This document shows, piece after piece, positions 24,519 through 36,117 of a stretch of DNA of 64,000 bases. The stretch spans positions 558,001-622,000 of the forward strand of contig JAZDUA010000291.1 of the NCBI GenBank assembly GCA_038098605.1. Direction: 5' to 3'. The notes below the pieces were generated by a model that saw nothing but the letters and a program-made list of their open reading frames with translations, searched no databases and was not told the origin of the DNA. How positions within the stretch are numbered: position 1 is the first letter of the stretch; every line of letters begins with the position of its first letter. The translations under genes were made by a program, and so were the position numbers. Source of the stretch: Gryllus longicercus (lineage: Eukaryota; Arthropoda; Insecta; Orthoptera; Gryllidae).

Positions 24519-27500
24519 AGAGGGATTGCCAGGAAATAGCTTGCTCAATCTGTTTGTTTCAGAGCATTTTGAAGTAATTGTAATTGTTGCAGTAATTATA
24601 ATTCTTTTGGGGTTAATCAGGTGTTTGTCGATTTAATTAAAAATGTATTGTCAGTGTTGTGAGTTGTAAGTAATTACTTTATTTTGTAAGTTCAGTATTG
24701 TGAAACATTTCCAATTTGAAGTTTATCTGTAATGAGAAACTGTTTTTAATTATTTCTGTTTATATTCTGTTAAGTTTGTTTACTGGAAAAGTAGTTTAAA
24801 AAATATTTCCATTGCAGTAGAGTGTGAAGAAATGTTTATGTAACACAGGAATGATTACTACTTTATGTGACCATTGTATTTTCAGAATAATTTTTATTTT
24901 AATTATGATAATTTTTCTGAAAACAGAAATAACACTGGGTAGATTGAAAAGAAACGAAAGAAAATGAGTTGGGGCAAATGTTTGTATATGTATATGAATG
25001 TTAAATGTGTATGGAAGTTAATTTGCCCATTTGTGAATAAATTAGAGAAATTAAATAGGAACTGAAATTATTTGGTTTTGATACATTTTTTTCTCTAAAA
25101 ATATATTTATACTTTTAATTCAAGAAGATAAGAGCCCCTGTGTTTGTGTTCATTAAGAGATTAATTTGTAAGAAATAAGTCTGGCATTTTATGAAAATGT
25201 ATTATTTGTCTGAAAGTTTTGTGTATAATAACTGCATTACATACTGGTCAACAGTCTCACTGCTTTTTGGAAGCTTAATACAATCTGTATTATGTTTGTG
25301 AAAGAAGTTATTCTTGAAGGGTATAATCAGTGCTGAATTAAGGTTTGATGTCTGGAGGTGTTAAGAGCCCATAGGCCTGTTCTGGAGTAGAGGGGATATT
25401 AATAATTCAGATTGCCAATTGAATGATTGACTGAAAGAAGGGCACATTTTGAAACATATGGTTAAGAAAATCAGATAAATAAAAACGAAGGGAAGGTGTT
25501 TCGTAGTTCAAAATATATCTTATATACCATGTCACTAATGAAGACCATAGCCCTTCTTCCAGTTAAACTGACAATTTTCTAAAGGAATCACATTTACTTC
25601 ATTTTCAGAGAAATTTGTTTTTGAAAGAAATGATTAGAAATGTGTTCAAATGTTTATTGTCATCTTTATAAGAATAAATTAAATTATTTTTTTTTAGTTT
25701 TCTTTTGATAAAATTGAGTTATTATGCCTGCAGTTTTGTTCAGTGACTAGAGAAGAAGCAACAGACGCATTACAAAAATAGTAAAAACAAAATACAGATT
25801 TAGTTGCATTGCACTTAAATGACTAGTAAAAATGAGAAAATGTTAAAACAAAGTAGATGTAATACAATTATTGCATATTAAAGGGTCTTCATTCTGGCAG
25901 GGATCCTTGGTTTTCATAGCCCAAGAGGCCTATAAGGTCTTAGTGGCAATAGTTTTAAGCCTGAGAAACAGGGGTGCCCAGAGGATGAGACAACTTGCCC
26001 CAGGTCTTTCTTAATTGGAGCTCGAACAATTTTATTAATTCATAAAAATTAATAATTCATTTCCTCTTATTAAAATTAACCACTTCATGGCATTCCTGGT
26101 GCATGGAGAAATTAATTCTTTTTATGTATTGGAAAGGGAAGATTTTATTTGAAATGTGGGGCCCCAGTGGATTTATTATCGCACGCCTCTAGGTTTCTCT
26201 GGGTGGCCCTGGGGGTAGCTGGATTTGCTCAGGGACTCTCAGCTCTTGTAGTTTGAGAGATCTTATAAACAGCTTAGATTAGATTTCTGAAATGTGGATA
26301 TCATATTAAATACAAGAATGTAAGAAAAACAATTGTTGAACTCATCATCCATGAAATAAATCCTGGGATCAAAAACTCCTCACTACACCAGACAAAAAGT
26401 CAAATCATTTTAGAAAGACATAAAAAGTTATTAGGTTTTCAATTACTCTCAGGTAATGGGCTGAATCTTTGTTGCAGAAATTTACAGAACCAGTGAAGCT
26501 TGCTGAATAAGCTGAGAACTTAATTTTTATCCCTAAACAGGATATTCTGCTTTTTCAATTCTCTGTTGAATTGCACTGTTAAACATATCTTATCACTCAA
26601 AATAAAATAAAAAATTCACGAAGAAAAATATTGAATAAAGTATTGTGAGGTAGTTTTTTCATTGTATAATTTAGTAACATGTTTTTAATCAACTACTTAT
26701 TCAACTGTTTCATTGAAACAAAGCAAATACTGTGAGCATTATTCTTAAACTATTTTATTCTTTCTTGCATTACTTTTTATGACCTTTTTGGAAATGAATG
26801 AGAACCAAACCTATAATTTATAATTTTAATTTACATGTTACATTGTTTAGAATAATTTGAGATGACCAATTAGTATTGTTTCTGTATTTCTTCTTGATAT
26901 TTTCTTATATTATCTCTTGTATACCAAATGTGATATCTTTGGGATCCATTACAAGATAGAACGTGAATGTAATTGATTCATTTAAGATTGAGAGAAAATG
27001 TTTACTTATTCTTATGGAATGATGGAAAATGATCTTATTTTTAATTTATCATATTTCTTCTTGTTATGCTACAAAAACCTGTAAATTTACATTTTTAAAT
27101 TGCATGGTTAAATGTTAAAAATTAATAATATTGTAGTTGAGTGTCTCTTCTTCATTCTTAGAAACAATTGGAAGGTTTTCAGGGAATTGACCACAATGAA
27201 TCTTATCCAATAAACACTTGCAAGGATAGCATTCATGACACCTGTAATATTATTAAAATATTTCATAAGAAACTGCCCTTAGCACACAGTAAGTTTTATA
27301 ATTTTAAGGCCAGGGGTTAATTTTTTAGAGTTGGAACATCTATTTAATTTAAATGTTTCCTTTTTCTCCTTTTAAGCTGGTCAGAATTACTTCTCTCTAT
27401 ATAAATTGGCCTCATTTTCAAAAAGGAATACTACTTATAAAAAATATGATTTTAATCTTGGTAAACAAACTTACGTTTCTGTACCATTTGTTACAGAAAT

Positions 27501-28426
27501 TGTTTAAATTTAAGAATTACTGTGTTTCTTAGTTATAAACTAAGTATATTCAGTTATTTCTGCTTTGTAATGAAAAGAAAATTGTGAACATGAGGTAAAC
27601 TCATGTAAGGTATGTGTATATCATATTTGTGCCTGTTATTCACATCTTACAGACTTTGATTTGGTTAATCATTGTTCTCATTTTGAAGAACACATTTTTC
27701 TATAGAAACATAGCTATATAGTTTTTTTGAGAGTGTAGTTAATATCTTATACTTTTGGAAGAGATAGCCACTTTAATTAGAATTTTAATGAAGTGTTAAA
27801 TAAGTCTTTCATATACTCCAAAGTTAAGTTGCTTCCATGCAGACTTTTAATCAATGTATTTTTACGATGTTCAAGAATTTTTGTTGAGATTAATACAAGA
27901 AAATTAACTTCAGAAACTTCATCAGACGTTGCTCTTATGTTACAGGCATTTGAAAGACAACTTGCTTACAACTATTATAGTCGGGGTTGTTATTTCCTTA
28001 CTGAAGCAATGAAACATACAAATGCTTGGTTTTGTCAATAACCATTACAGTTTGCCCCGGCAAATATTTAGTTAACCTCTGAAAATACTTTTGATAAATA
28101 ATTGATTAATTGGAGGGCAAGGGTGACATGGTTCCTTTTATGAATCACTAGATGTTCCCACAATGTGGTTTGCATGGAATCTTGAGTTAATTTAGGCATG
28201 TTAATTTTTTTTAAATAGAAATAAAATGTGAAAATAATTATTTGACAATTGTTTACACTAATATTATAACGAAATTGCAGTACAGCTTCTATTGTCATAC
28301 ACTTTGGGAGCAATACACTCAGGGTGACGTGTGGCCCAAGTGTATATTTGTTGAAGTATGTGTGGCATTGGATGTACAATTTTATTCCTTCAAAATAAAT
28401 TCTTATAAAAGTGAGAAAGGTTAAGC
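24519..28426. other. 3' flank of lin-7, no further gene recognised
   Basis: This is AT-rich sequence. An AATAAA at 25036-25041 is a candidate polyadenylation signal about 520 nt after the stop; several others follow. A GC-richer patch (25895-26240) is probably a repeat fragment. No coding exon or transposase motif was recognised. Confidence 0.5.
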
Positions 28427-28588
28427 TGCGATTTATCCAATTGTGCGCCTGGCAGGTATCAGCTGTAGACAGTTTCATCCAATTGGGAGCGTCAACTTCA
28501 TCATAGTGACGTCCATACTGTGATGTTATTGGATGAAACTGTCAACAGCTGGTACCTGCTAGGGGCAGAGTTGGATAAATCGCAGTGC
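28427..28588. mobile_element. Fold-back element, ~58-bp inverted arms
   Basis: The left arm starts CTGCGATTTATCCAA and ends GACAGTTTCATCCAAT. The right arm is its reverse complement with about eight mismatches, and the spacer is about 45 bp. The arms contain CAGGTATCAGCTG / CAGCTGGTACCTG. There is no ORF. It looks like a long-TIR MITE. Confidence 0.7.
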
Positions 28589-28728
28589 TTTTAGTGTGAG
28601 CACCCGCGCCGGAGGAGCGCGAGCGAAGGCGCGAATGACGTCGCGAACAAAGCGCTTTGGATGAGGGATGCGACGTCGATGTCGATGTCGATGATTTAAA
28701 CATTGATGTATCTGGGAGTTTGTGTCAA

Positions 28729-29027
28729 CTCGAATGTTAAAGCGCTATCGATCTTCTGCGCATGCGCAGCTCAAGTTTCACACCACGTAAGTGCATCTGC
28801 ACATGCGCAGAAGATCGATAGTGTCCGCTATGGCGTGCACAAACTGCTTGATAGAGTTCGCCAAAGATTGATAGTGCTGTCCGCTATGGCGTGCACCAAC
28901 TCCCCAATAGGAATTTTTTACAAAGTGGACAGCACTATTGATCTTCTCCACATGCGCAGATGCAATAGTGTTGCGAAACTTGAAGTGCGCCTGCGCACAG
29001 GATCGATAGTGCTTTAACGTTCGAGGA
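28729..29027. mobile_element. Fold-back element, ~95-bp inverted arms with TGCGCATGCGCA motifs
   Basis: The left arm (about 28731-28825) and right arm (about 28928-29025) are inverted copies with roughly 20% mismatch. Both contain TATCGATC, a GCGCA-rich palindromic block and CAAGTTTC. Each arm is partly self-complementary, so nested hairpins are possible. The centre holds a direct repeat built on TCCGCTATGGCGTGCAC (about 28824 and 28880). CTGCGCATGCGCAG at 28756-28769 is a perfect palindrome. Confidence 0.75.
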
Positions 29028-29789
29028 TGCACAAACTTTCTATTGAATTCGATTTTTTTACGTTTTCAGTATTTTGTTTGTGAATGATAGATGATCATAA
29101 TCACAATTATGCAAAATTTAAAACGAGCTATAACTGATGGTTCCACTATCTGTTTGTATTCGATCGAAACGAACGCTACTTGTTCTCCGCCGGCAGACTA
29201 CAATCTTTCTCTCGAGATGAACCAAATAGTTTGGTATTTCCTTCGTCTTTCCTATATTTCGCACATGGAAAGACGTATAACTTATTTTGAATTATAAATG
29301 AATGAGCATGGACATTGTCAAATTAAATTTTGTTGTCCCCGAAATTAATGCTGGAGGTTACTGAACCAATTCGAAAACATGGTTTTTGATCGATGTATTT
29401 TTAACATTTTGATTGTCTTGTTGATATCGCATTACTACTGTGGATCTGTCGTGGACAACTTGGTGGCAAAATGCGTTGGATACAAAATTGGGTTTAAAGG
29501 GTGAAAAATACAATCTGAAATAGTCTGTTTATTGATCCATCAATGATTCAAAGGAACCTTGACACTATAAACGTCTGATTTACCAAATAATTAGTCATCT
29601 CTGGTGCTTAGTAATATACTATTATTCTTACTCCACAGTAGATTGGCAGATTGTTTAATTCTGGCATAAATGATTTATCCACTTTGATTATTTTAAGTCA
29701 TACTTCACGAAATTGTAATCAGTTTTGTAATAGGTTTTATTTTAAATGGAATAATGTGGCCTAATACTTTGCATCTTAAACATTACTTT
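29028..29789. other. Intergenic, nothing recognised
   Basis: AT-rich DNA between a fold-back element and a MITE. I see no exon, RNA gene or transposon motif. Confidence 0.4.
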
Positions 29790-29938
29790 CAGTAGCGTAA
29801 AGAATTGAGTGCAGGCCCGCCCAGAAAACATTTATCCGCCCCCCCTCCCTGTGTAAAAATATAGATCTAACAGAAGTAGTGTTAGTACCTTAAATAATCA
29901 AAATATCCCTTAAAACGGGCCCGAAATTGACGCCACTG
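29790..29938. mobile_element. hAT-type MITE, copy 1 (149 bp)
   Basis: Ends are CAGTAGCGTAAAG and GACGCCACTG, flanked by an 8-bp duplication, ATTACTTT at 29782-29789 and ATTACTTC at 29939-29946 (7 of 8). The interior shares AGTGTTAGTACCT and the GGGCCCG-type end with the copy at 35909. No coding capacity. The 8-bp target duplication and CAGNGGCG-type ends point to hAT. Confidence 0.75.
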
Positions 29939-30454
29939 ATTACTTCCATTAACTACTTGAACACAACTGTTCTAATGGTAACCTATTATAATGATATTTC
30001 ATGGCCTTCAGCCAAGCTTCTCCTCAAGTGGTGGTGTTGCTCTATATGTTGCCATTAGTATGTTCCCAGGATGAATAGTGAAAGAAGTGTGTTTACATGA
30101 AAATAATAGCTCATTAGAATTTTTACAAAGTGGATAAAACGTGTGATATTTATGTGGTAACTTATTACTATACTTGATTGGTTATGAAACTTTTCTGGTA
30201 TTGAAATATTTCTTACAATACTTATTTCATAAATATTATTAAAAGTTGTGTTGTAGATAATCATATATTTAAAAGTGTTACTTGAATCATTTTTGTCTTT
30301 CAGCATCATTGTATTGGTGTGTTTGAAATAATTAATAAAAAACATTGTTTGATTCAGTTTCTTCATTTTACTTTCTCGTATGCAACTTTCAGGATATTGG
30401 GGAAATTTAAGGGAGTTTTGCAAGGCACAGAGTACCACGATGAAAAGACTGTAA

Positions 30455-30650
30455 TCGACTGCCGTGTCTAATCTGCGTATGCGCAGATGCACAAAAGTGT
30501 GAATTGAAACCACTACACCAGGTGGTCTGCCCGCGAGGGCGGCAAAAGTGCAGGATATACTTCGATTTATTTGTAGCGGCGCTTGGTGTAAGCCAGCTGT
30601 TTTGTCATTCAATCGGGAGCTTGAACGTCACTGTGGTGGAATTATTTGCC
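30455..30650. mobile_element. Fragment related to both fold-back elements
   Basis: This stretch contains CTGCGTATGCGCAGATGCAC, which resembles the arms at 28729-29027. It also holds CCAGCTG...TCATTCAATCGGGAGC and CGTCACTGTGG, which resemble the interior of 28427-28588. The two element types thus occur together twice within about 2 kb, in opposite order. Confidence 0.4.
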
Positions 30651-31052
30651 TTATTGTTGGTATTTAAATGGATAATGTCCGAATTTCTAGTTACAAGGGC
30701 CATAATTCACTGTTTCTTTTAGTGCTCTGTTATATATAGACTTTTTTCATTCATTGTAACTCTAAAACTATATTTTAAAGCATTGGCTTTTTTTAAAAAA
30801 ATATTAAATTCTCACTAACAAAATTTTACAAATTAATAATTGATTTTCACCGGTAATGCTATAATCTTCAAATGATAGCAAACCCAAGGAAATTAAGAGC
30901 AATCTCTGACATCATGATTGATATAAAAATGACATGTAGGCAATTTCAAGTGGCATGTAATGTTTGGCAGCACATATATTAAGGTCATTTCCCCCCATTA
31001 TGAATATGAATAAGAGATGCCGAGCAAACCTCTGTGACGATGATGACAATCA

Positions 31053-31083
<31 letters not shown>

Positions 31084-31094
31084 GTTATTATTAT
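31053..31094. repeat. (ATT)n microsatellite at the 3' side of the R4/Dong-like element
   Basis: About 42 bp of ATT repeat with one interruption; on the element's sense strand this is (TAA)n. Confidence 0.95.
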
Positions 31095-33458
31095 ACATTA
31101 TTCACAGTATCTACTGGTCGGTATGTTAACCACACACAGGAATGATGACCAGGTGTGTGGTTGCTTTACTGAAGGTTCAGATGGCTTCTGACAATACGGC
31201 ATGTATTCAAAATTACACACTTTTGCATATTATATACATTCCTGGCATCCAAGTGAAGACACTCCAGTGCCCGAAGTGTCATTTTTGGGATCACTCCTGT
31301 AGCTGATATTATTATAGGCACAGTTGTCACTTTACTGAAGTTCCACTGAGATGCGACTTCATGGGCGAGATCGGTATACTTCTGGATCTTCTCTTGATAT
31401 TTTCCCGATATGTTGTGGGTGTTGGGTATTGATATATCGATAAGGAAAACCTGCTGATGGTTTCTATCAATGTACGTTATATCGGGTCTATTGCCGCCGA
31501 CATGTCTGTCAGTGATAATGGAGCGATCCCATAGTTTCGCTTGCAGCCTCACATCTTCTACACGAGTCGGAATGAATGGTAGAATCTCTCAGAATGTGTT
31601 TTCTGTAGTTCAATGTTGGTACCACTTGGTCCTGGATAGCTATCATGAAGGCTTCTGTCTCCGGAAAGAGATCCCCGTGCTGGAGCCATGCGTGCGACGC
31701 AGAGATGTCGACTTTTGGTTTACTCAGCTCCATGCAGTGCCTTCGCTTTCCATAAGGATATCTTCTCTTCCGTGTCAATGATTGGTTGAACAGGCGGATC
31801 AAGCTTTAAGTTCAGAGGACTATAGTTATTATCAACTGCGCTCACTGCTTGCTGAACTCTCCCACAATGTTCCAAGAAGTATCTTCTGAGTGAAACAATT
31901 TGAGAGCTGTGTAGATTTATGAGATCTACAACACCTCGCCCTCCTTGCGACCTTCGAAGGGTAAAACGCTCAGTACTTGAATGGGGATGATGTTTTCGGT
32001 GTTGAGTCATAGCGGTTCGAATTGTCCTCTGGAGGTTGTCGAGGTCGGTATTGCTCCATTTAATAACGCCAAAAGAGTATGTCAGTACTGGAGTAACAAA
32101 TGAATTGATGACCTGCACAAGGTTTCTAGCAGAGAGTTGGATTTTTAAGAGTCCGTGCAATCGTTTACACACTTCAGTTGTTAGTATGTTCTTAGTAACA
32201 GTGTGTTTGATTCGGAGTGACTGTTAGAAACCCAAGTATTTGTAGGTTTCATGGGGTTCCATGAAGGTCTTTGGTTCATTATCAGTTTCCAAATTTATAA
32301 CTTGCATATGACCCCGAATGATATTCACTCTCCTGCACTTATCCAAACCGAATTTCATCTTGATGTCGTCAGTGAACTTCTCCGTCACGTTTATTAGTTG
32401 CCGCATATGACTAGTGTCTGCATAGAGCTTCAGGTCATCCATGTAAAGAAGATGTGAGACACGGAGAAGAGTTGAGTTCCCCGTTTTAAGAGCGATTCCA
32501 TAATTAACTGAATTAAGTAGAGTAGACAGGGGATTCAAGGCTAAGCAGAAAAATAAAGGGCTTAAAGAGTCACCCTGGAAAATCCCTCGGCGGATGTGTA
32601 TAGTATCTGTGTGGACGTATTGTTTTCCATTAGGGAGATACAGTTTTGTATTCCATCGACTCATCGCGGTTTTCAGGAATATTTGGATAAACGGGTGGAC
32701 CTTGTATACATCCAAACATTGAAGGAGCCAAGAATGGGGCACGGTGTCGAATGCTTTAGCGTAATCTATGTAGCATGCGTACAAGTTTCTTTGTTTTGCA
32801 AGCACTTGCCCCATAATTACAGAGTCTATAATGAGTTGCTCCTTGCATCCCTGAGATCCAGGTCTACATCCTTTCTGTCCATTTGCTAAGATGTTCTGTT
32901 CCTCAATGTGTGTCATCATCATTTGTGAAACACAAGATGTTATGAGTTTGTAGAAAGTTTGAAGGCAGGTTATAGGCCTGTACATCGAGGGGTCTTTAGT
33001 GTCACCCTCATTTGGTAACATGAATGTTCTACCTTCAGTGAGGAAGTAAGGTAGATTTTCTGGATTGTGAAGAAAATATTGAATTATATTAGCTAAATGA
33101 TGGTGAGTGCTGGTAAATTTTTCCAGCCAATAATTGTGCAGGCCATCACTGCCTGGTGCCTTCCAGTTATGTGCTTTGTTCAAAGCTGCTTGGACAATTT
33201 CTACGGTGATGATTGGTTCACCCATTAGAGGAATATCTCGGTGTCTGTCATATTCCATTTCAATCCACGTCCTATCTGGGTTGTGGGACACAGCAGATGA
33301 CCAGATAGGCTTCCAAAAGTCCTCTATTTGTGCCTTTGAGGGAAGCTTTGACTCTTTCATATCATTTACAAGCCCTTTACCCTTTGACATATTCCTGTAG
33401 AATGCTTTCTGGTTTCTGTTAAAAACAGAATTCTGTTGCTTCCTCGTAGTGCAATTCC

Positions 33459-33459
<1 letters not shown>
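31095..33459 (-). pseudogene. R4/Dong-like non-LTR retrotransposon with restriction-like endonuclease, dead
   Basis: The minus-strand frame is open from the (TAA)n edge at 33459 (QKAFYRN before MSKGKGLVNDMK at 33390) to a TAA at 32226-32224. It then continues in the same frame to about 31745, where a frameshift follows. RT motifs in order: WKAPGSDGLHNYWL, the catalytic CYIDYAKAFDTVPH, FQGDSLSPLFFCLALNPL and LLYMDDLKLYA. Thumb motifs include VLTYSFGVIKWS and ERFTLRRSQGGRGV. After a Cys-rich stub (CRRCE) about 100 residues seem deleted near 31555. The frame resumes as LWDRSIIT and NRPDITYIDRNHQQVFLIDI, the PD-(D/E)XK-type restriction-like endonuclease, ending MQKCVILNTCRIVRSHL at 31166. The 3' UTR has a 10-bp hairpin (31128-31162). 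One copy with a stop, a frameshift and a deletion cannot be active. YMDD replaces the commoner YADD of many LINEs but is normal in this group. Confidence 0.85.
31128..31162. repeat. Perfect 10-bp inverted repeat in retrotransposon 3' UTR
   Basis: AACCACACAC and GTGTGTGGTT flank a 15-nt spacer, 34 bp from the TAA tract. It may be part of the 3' RNA structure that the element's RT recognises; that role is inferred from other R2-group elements. Confidence 0.7.
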
Positions 33460-33512
<53 letters not shown>

Positions 33513-33520
33513 TATTATTA
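33460..33520. repeat. (TAT)n microsatellite at the 5' side of the R4/Dong-like element
   Basis: About 60 bp of TTA repeat on the plus strand, equal to (TAA)n on the element's sense strand, directly abutting its first readable codons. Confidence 0.95.
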
Positions 33521-34389
33521 CGGAGAAAAATAATCTAACAAAAATTATCAATTTTTTTAACATTAATGAGATAAATCACATTACCTGTATTTTTACATAA
33601 ATTTAAAAAATACTGAGAATGAATTATTGCACTGTTTTTGAAGGGCAATAATATTCATCGTATTTCAGCCACTCTATTGTCTAAATACTAGTCTTAAATA
33701 TAATTAAAGAATTGTTTGTAAATAAATGCAATCAGTAACAAATTAACGTATTTACATTAAAAATATGTATTTAAAAAAATCTCACGTAAAATTAGAAGGG
33801 GAAGAGCAGGTCGAACAAAATCTCATATCTCACCAAGGAGGAGGAGTAGTTCAAAAATCGCCTCTCGTAATTTATGGACGGCCCCTTAGCCTTCAAATAT
33901 ACTGCATAAGCAGTATGCGAGAAAGTAAAACCTAGTGCTAAAACAGATTGTACATTTTCGCCCTTAGTAACGGTTACGTAATACTATTTTTATCGCAATT
34001 TCCGTCTGTATTAACACATCAGTCATTTTTTGTAAAATGTATTACAAATAGTAGAAGATTAGGTGCGAAAATTAAAAATTTTCAAATAAATATCAACACA
34101 AATTCAGTTAAAACTGCGTTTCATAGATTTAAATCATGTCCCAACAATGTGGTGGAATTCACCTAAGTAAATGTAACCCTCTTTGTTGAGGCTGCGAATA
34201 TAGCTTGAGGTTTTTTGGGAGAGCTTCTGAAGGTAAGTTGCACCAAACGAACTGCAACATGTCCTAACCCTTTGACACAAGAGAAAAATTCTAAAACGAT
34301 AAGTATTGAGATTGTTAGCATACAACGGCATAAGTATGATTAAGTATTGAAGAAATTGTCGGTGTTACCTGATTTAGATTTATTCAGTC
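33521..34389. other. Intergenic, nothing recognised
   Basis: AT-rich sequence without a recognisable exon or transposon motif. Confidence 0.4.
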
Positions 34390-34975
34390 AAAAAAAACAG
34401 TAAAAACTGTATGTGACGAAGGGGGGAAAAGATTATCTGCGCACGTTTTCTTGGGTTCCAGAATCCCTTCCCGTCATTTTAACTATAAATAGTTGAAAGG
34501 TGAGTAAAAGTTTAACATAAATAAATAAAAATAAATTTTAAAAATCACAAGATTAGCAATATTTGAAAAAATTTTCGTTTCTGAGTTATAGAAAACTTAT
34601 TTGCATCGGTACTAAATGCAAGTATGGTTTTTCTGCATTGCTAACAAAATAGCAACTCGCCCTTACCTCTACTCTTACCATTAGAAGCAAAAGGAGAGTT
34701 CAACAAAACGTGTGCCTAGTGAAGCCACATTTACGTCCAGAAGCAAAACAAGGGGCCATCTCAGCATTTGCTAAATGGATCAGGGAAACTGGACAAAAAC
34801 CTGATCGAGATGGGGGTCATTGACCCGGAAGCTGAAGTACATTATTTGTTACAAACATATTAAGTCTTTAAAAAAATATACAATACAATTTAATGTAATT
34901 CATTATATATCAATGTTTTGTTAAAATAAACATTATTTTTCTTTTTGATAATCAGTGTCTGGGCGAGAGAAAAAT
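34390..34975 (-). mobile_element. 3' end of a LINE, 5'-truncated copy
   Basis: It shares with 41290-41560 an ordered set of words: an AAAAACTGTATGTGAC-type start, AGAAGCAAAACAAGGGGCCA, TCTCAGCATTTGCT, GGGGGTCATTGACCC, AAGCTGAAGTACA and TTTGTTACA. In the second locus these lie downstream of a minus-strand RT domain, so here they should be the element's 3' UTR. The copy carries a 200-bp insertion or divergent stretch after its first 50 bp. Confidence 0.55.
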
Positions 34976-35908
34976 CTACTCCCTTTCAGTTTACATCGAT
35001 CTCGCTACTCCTACTCCTGTTAGCAAGAGGGAGCCAAAGCACGCGGAGGTGCTCGAAGAACACAAAGCCGCTATCTTCGGAATCGCTACCACATTAACAT
35101 TGTAATGCAACCTCCAGTGCAGGCAATACATGCGTGTTAGCTTTTATACTAGCGAGGCGATCAGCCGTGAGACCGCTCGGCTACAGTTTCTTAAACCATG
35201 CGTTCCCGTCGCTTCTTATGCGAAAAGACTCGGACTATTGGAAGTGAGTAGTGGAATCGTGATTCGTGAGGAAGAGCAAATATTTCTATGCTGTTTATAA
35301 AAATATGTAGAAATGTTAGTAATCTAAGAAGTTAATAAGGGCATCTAAGATATAATAACATTTCTGCCAAGTGGTAATAACAAATTTCTTTCTTTCCTTC
35401 TTCCTATTAGACACGTAAAAACAACTTGGGGTTCTTTTCGTCATTACTGCTCTGCATTTAATTGCAGAATAATGCGCTCCTTTCGACACACGCATTGTTA
35501 TTAATGTGTTAACTGGAAATGTATAAGAATTCAGTTGGTGCATATCGAATGTTCCGATACATGTCAAATGTAAGGTTAAAACGCTAGTTCTATATAATTT
35601 TACGTGTCATTTTGTTACTTACCCTTGAATTTGCTTTTAGTTGTCTATAATTGTATCACACGACAAGTTCCTATAAATTTATTTGAAATGAAATTTAGGA
35701 TTTCGTCGTACTCTTTAACGACACTTTGCAATACGGGTTGGGTTGGACCAATATGGCCGCCGCGTGAACTCACTGGCTTCAAGGGGCGTCTCTGTGTATA
35801 GTACTCTTTGATTCTTCAGTCACGTTTGCTGCGGTAGTTTTACGTTGTCCTTTTTAATGTTCGCCGGTCTGTGAGTTAACTTAGACTTTCACTCACTATA
35901 CCTCTTCT
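34976..35908. other. Intergenic; possible tRNA-like pol III box
   Basis: Mostly unrecognised. On the minus strand, TAGCCGAGCGGTC (about 35180-35168) fits a tRNA A-box, and a degraded B-box-like GGTAGCGATTCC lies about 80-90 nt on. The cloverleaf cannot be completed, so this is at best an old SINE head. Confidence 0.3.
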
Positions 35909-36117
35909 CAGTGGCGTAACGAAATGAGTGCGGGCCCTCCTACCAAAGTTGTATCCAGGCTCCCTTTATAACAATGTATAGCAAACACACCCGCTTTATA
36001 ACGATGTATAGTAAACGCATGTAGTGTTAGTACCTCAAATAAAACAAATATACCCCCAAAATAGGCCCTCTTTTACCCTACCCGCCCCGAATTGCGGGCT
36101 CGAACGTTACGCCACTG
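35909..36117. mobile_element. hAT-type MITE, copy 2 (209 bp)
   Basis: The perfect 13-bp TIRs are CAGTGGCGTAACG (35909-35921) and its reverse complement (36105-36117). The flanks CCTCTTCT and CCTCTTTG are an 8-bp target duplication with two differences. The interior holds two near-identical TTTATAACRATGTATAG-type words and the AGTGTTAGTACCT shared with the copy at 29790. There is no ORF. Confidence 0.85.

Noticed and set aside
30964..31191. ORF with a poly-isoleucine run (and those at 33366-33563 and 60961-61314)
   Set aside because: Each is a translation of an ATT/TAA microsatellite.
35090..35185. tRNA gene on the minus strand
   Set aside because: Only the A-box fits; the B-box is degraded and no acceptor stem or anticodon arm can be built.
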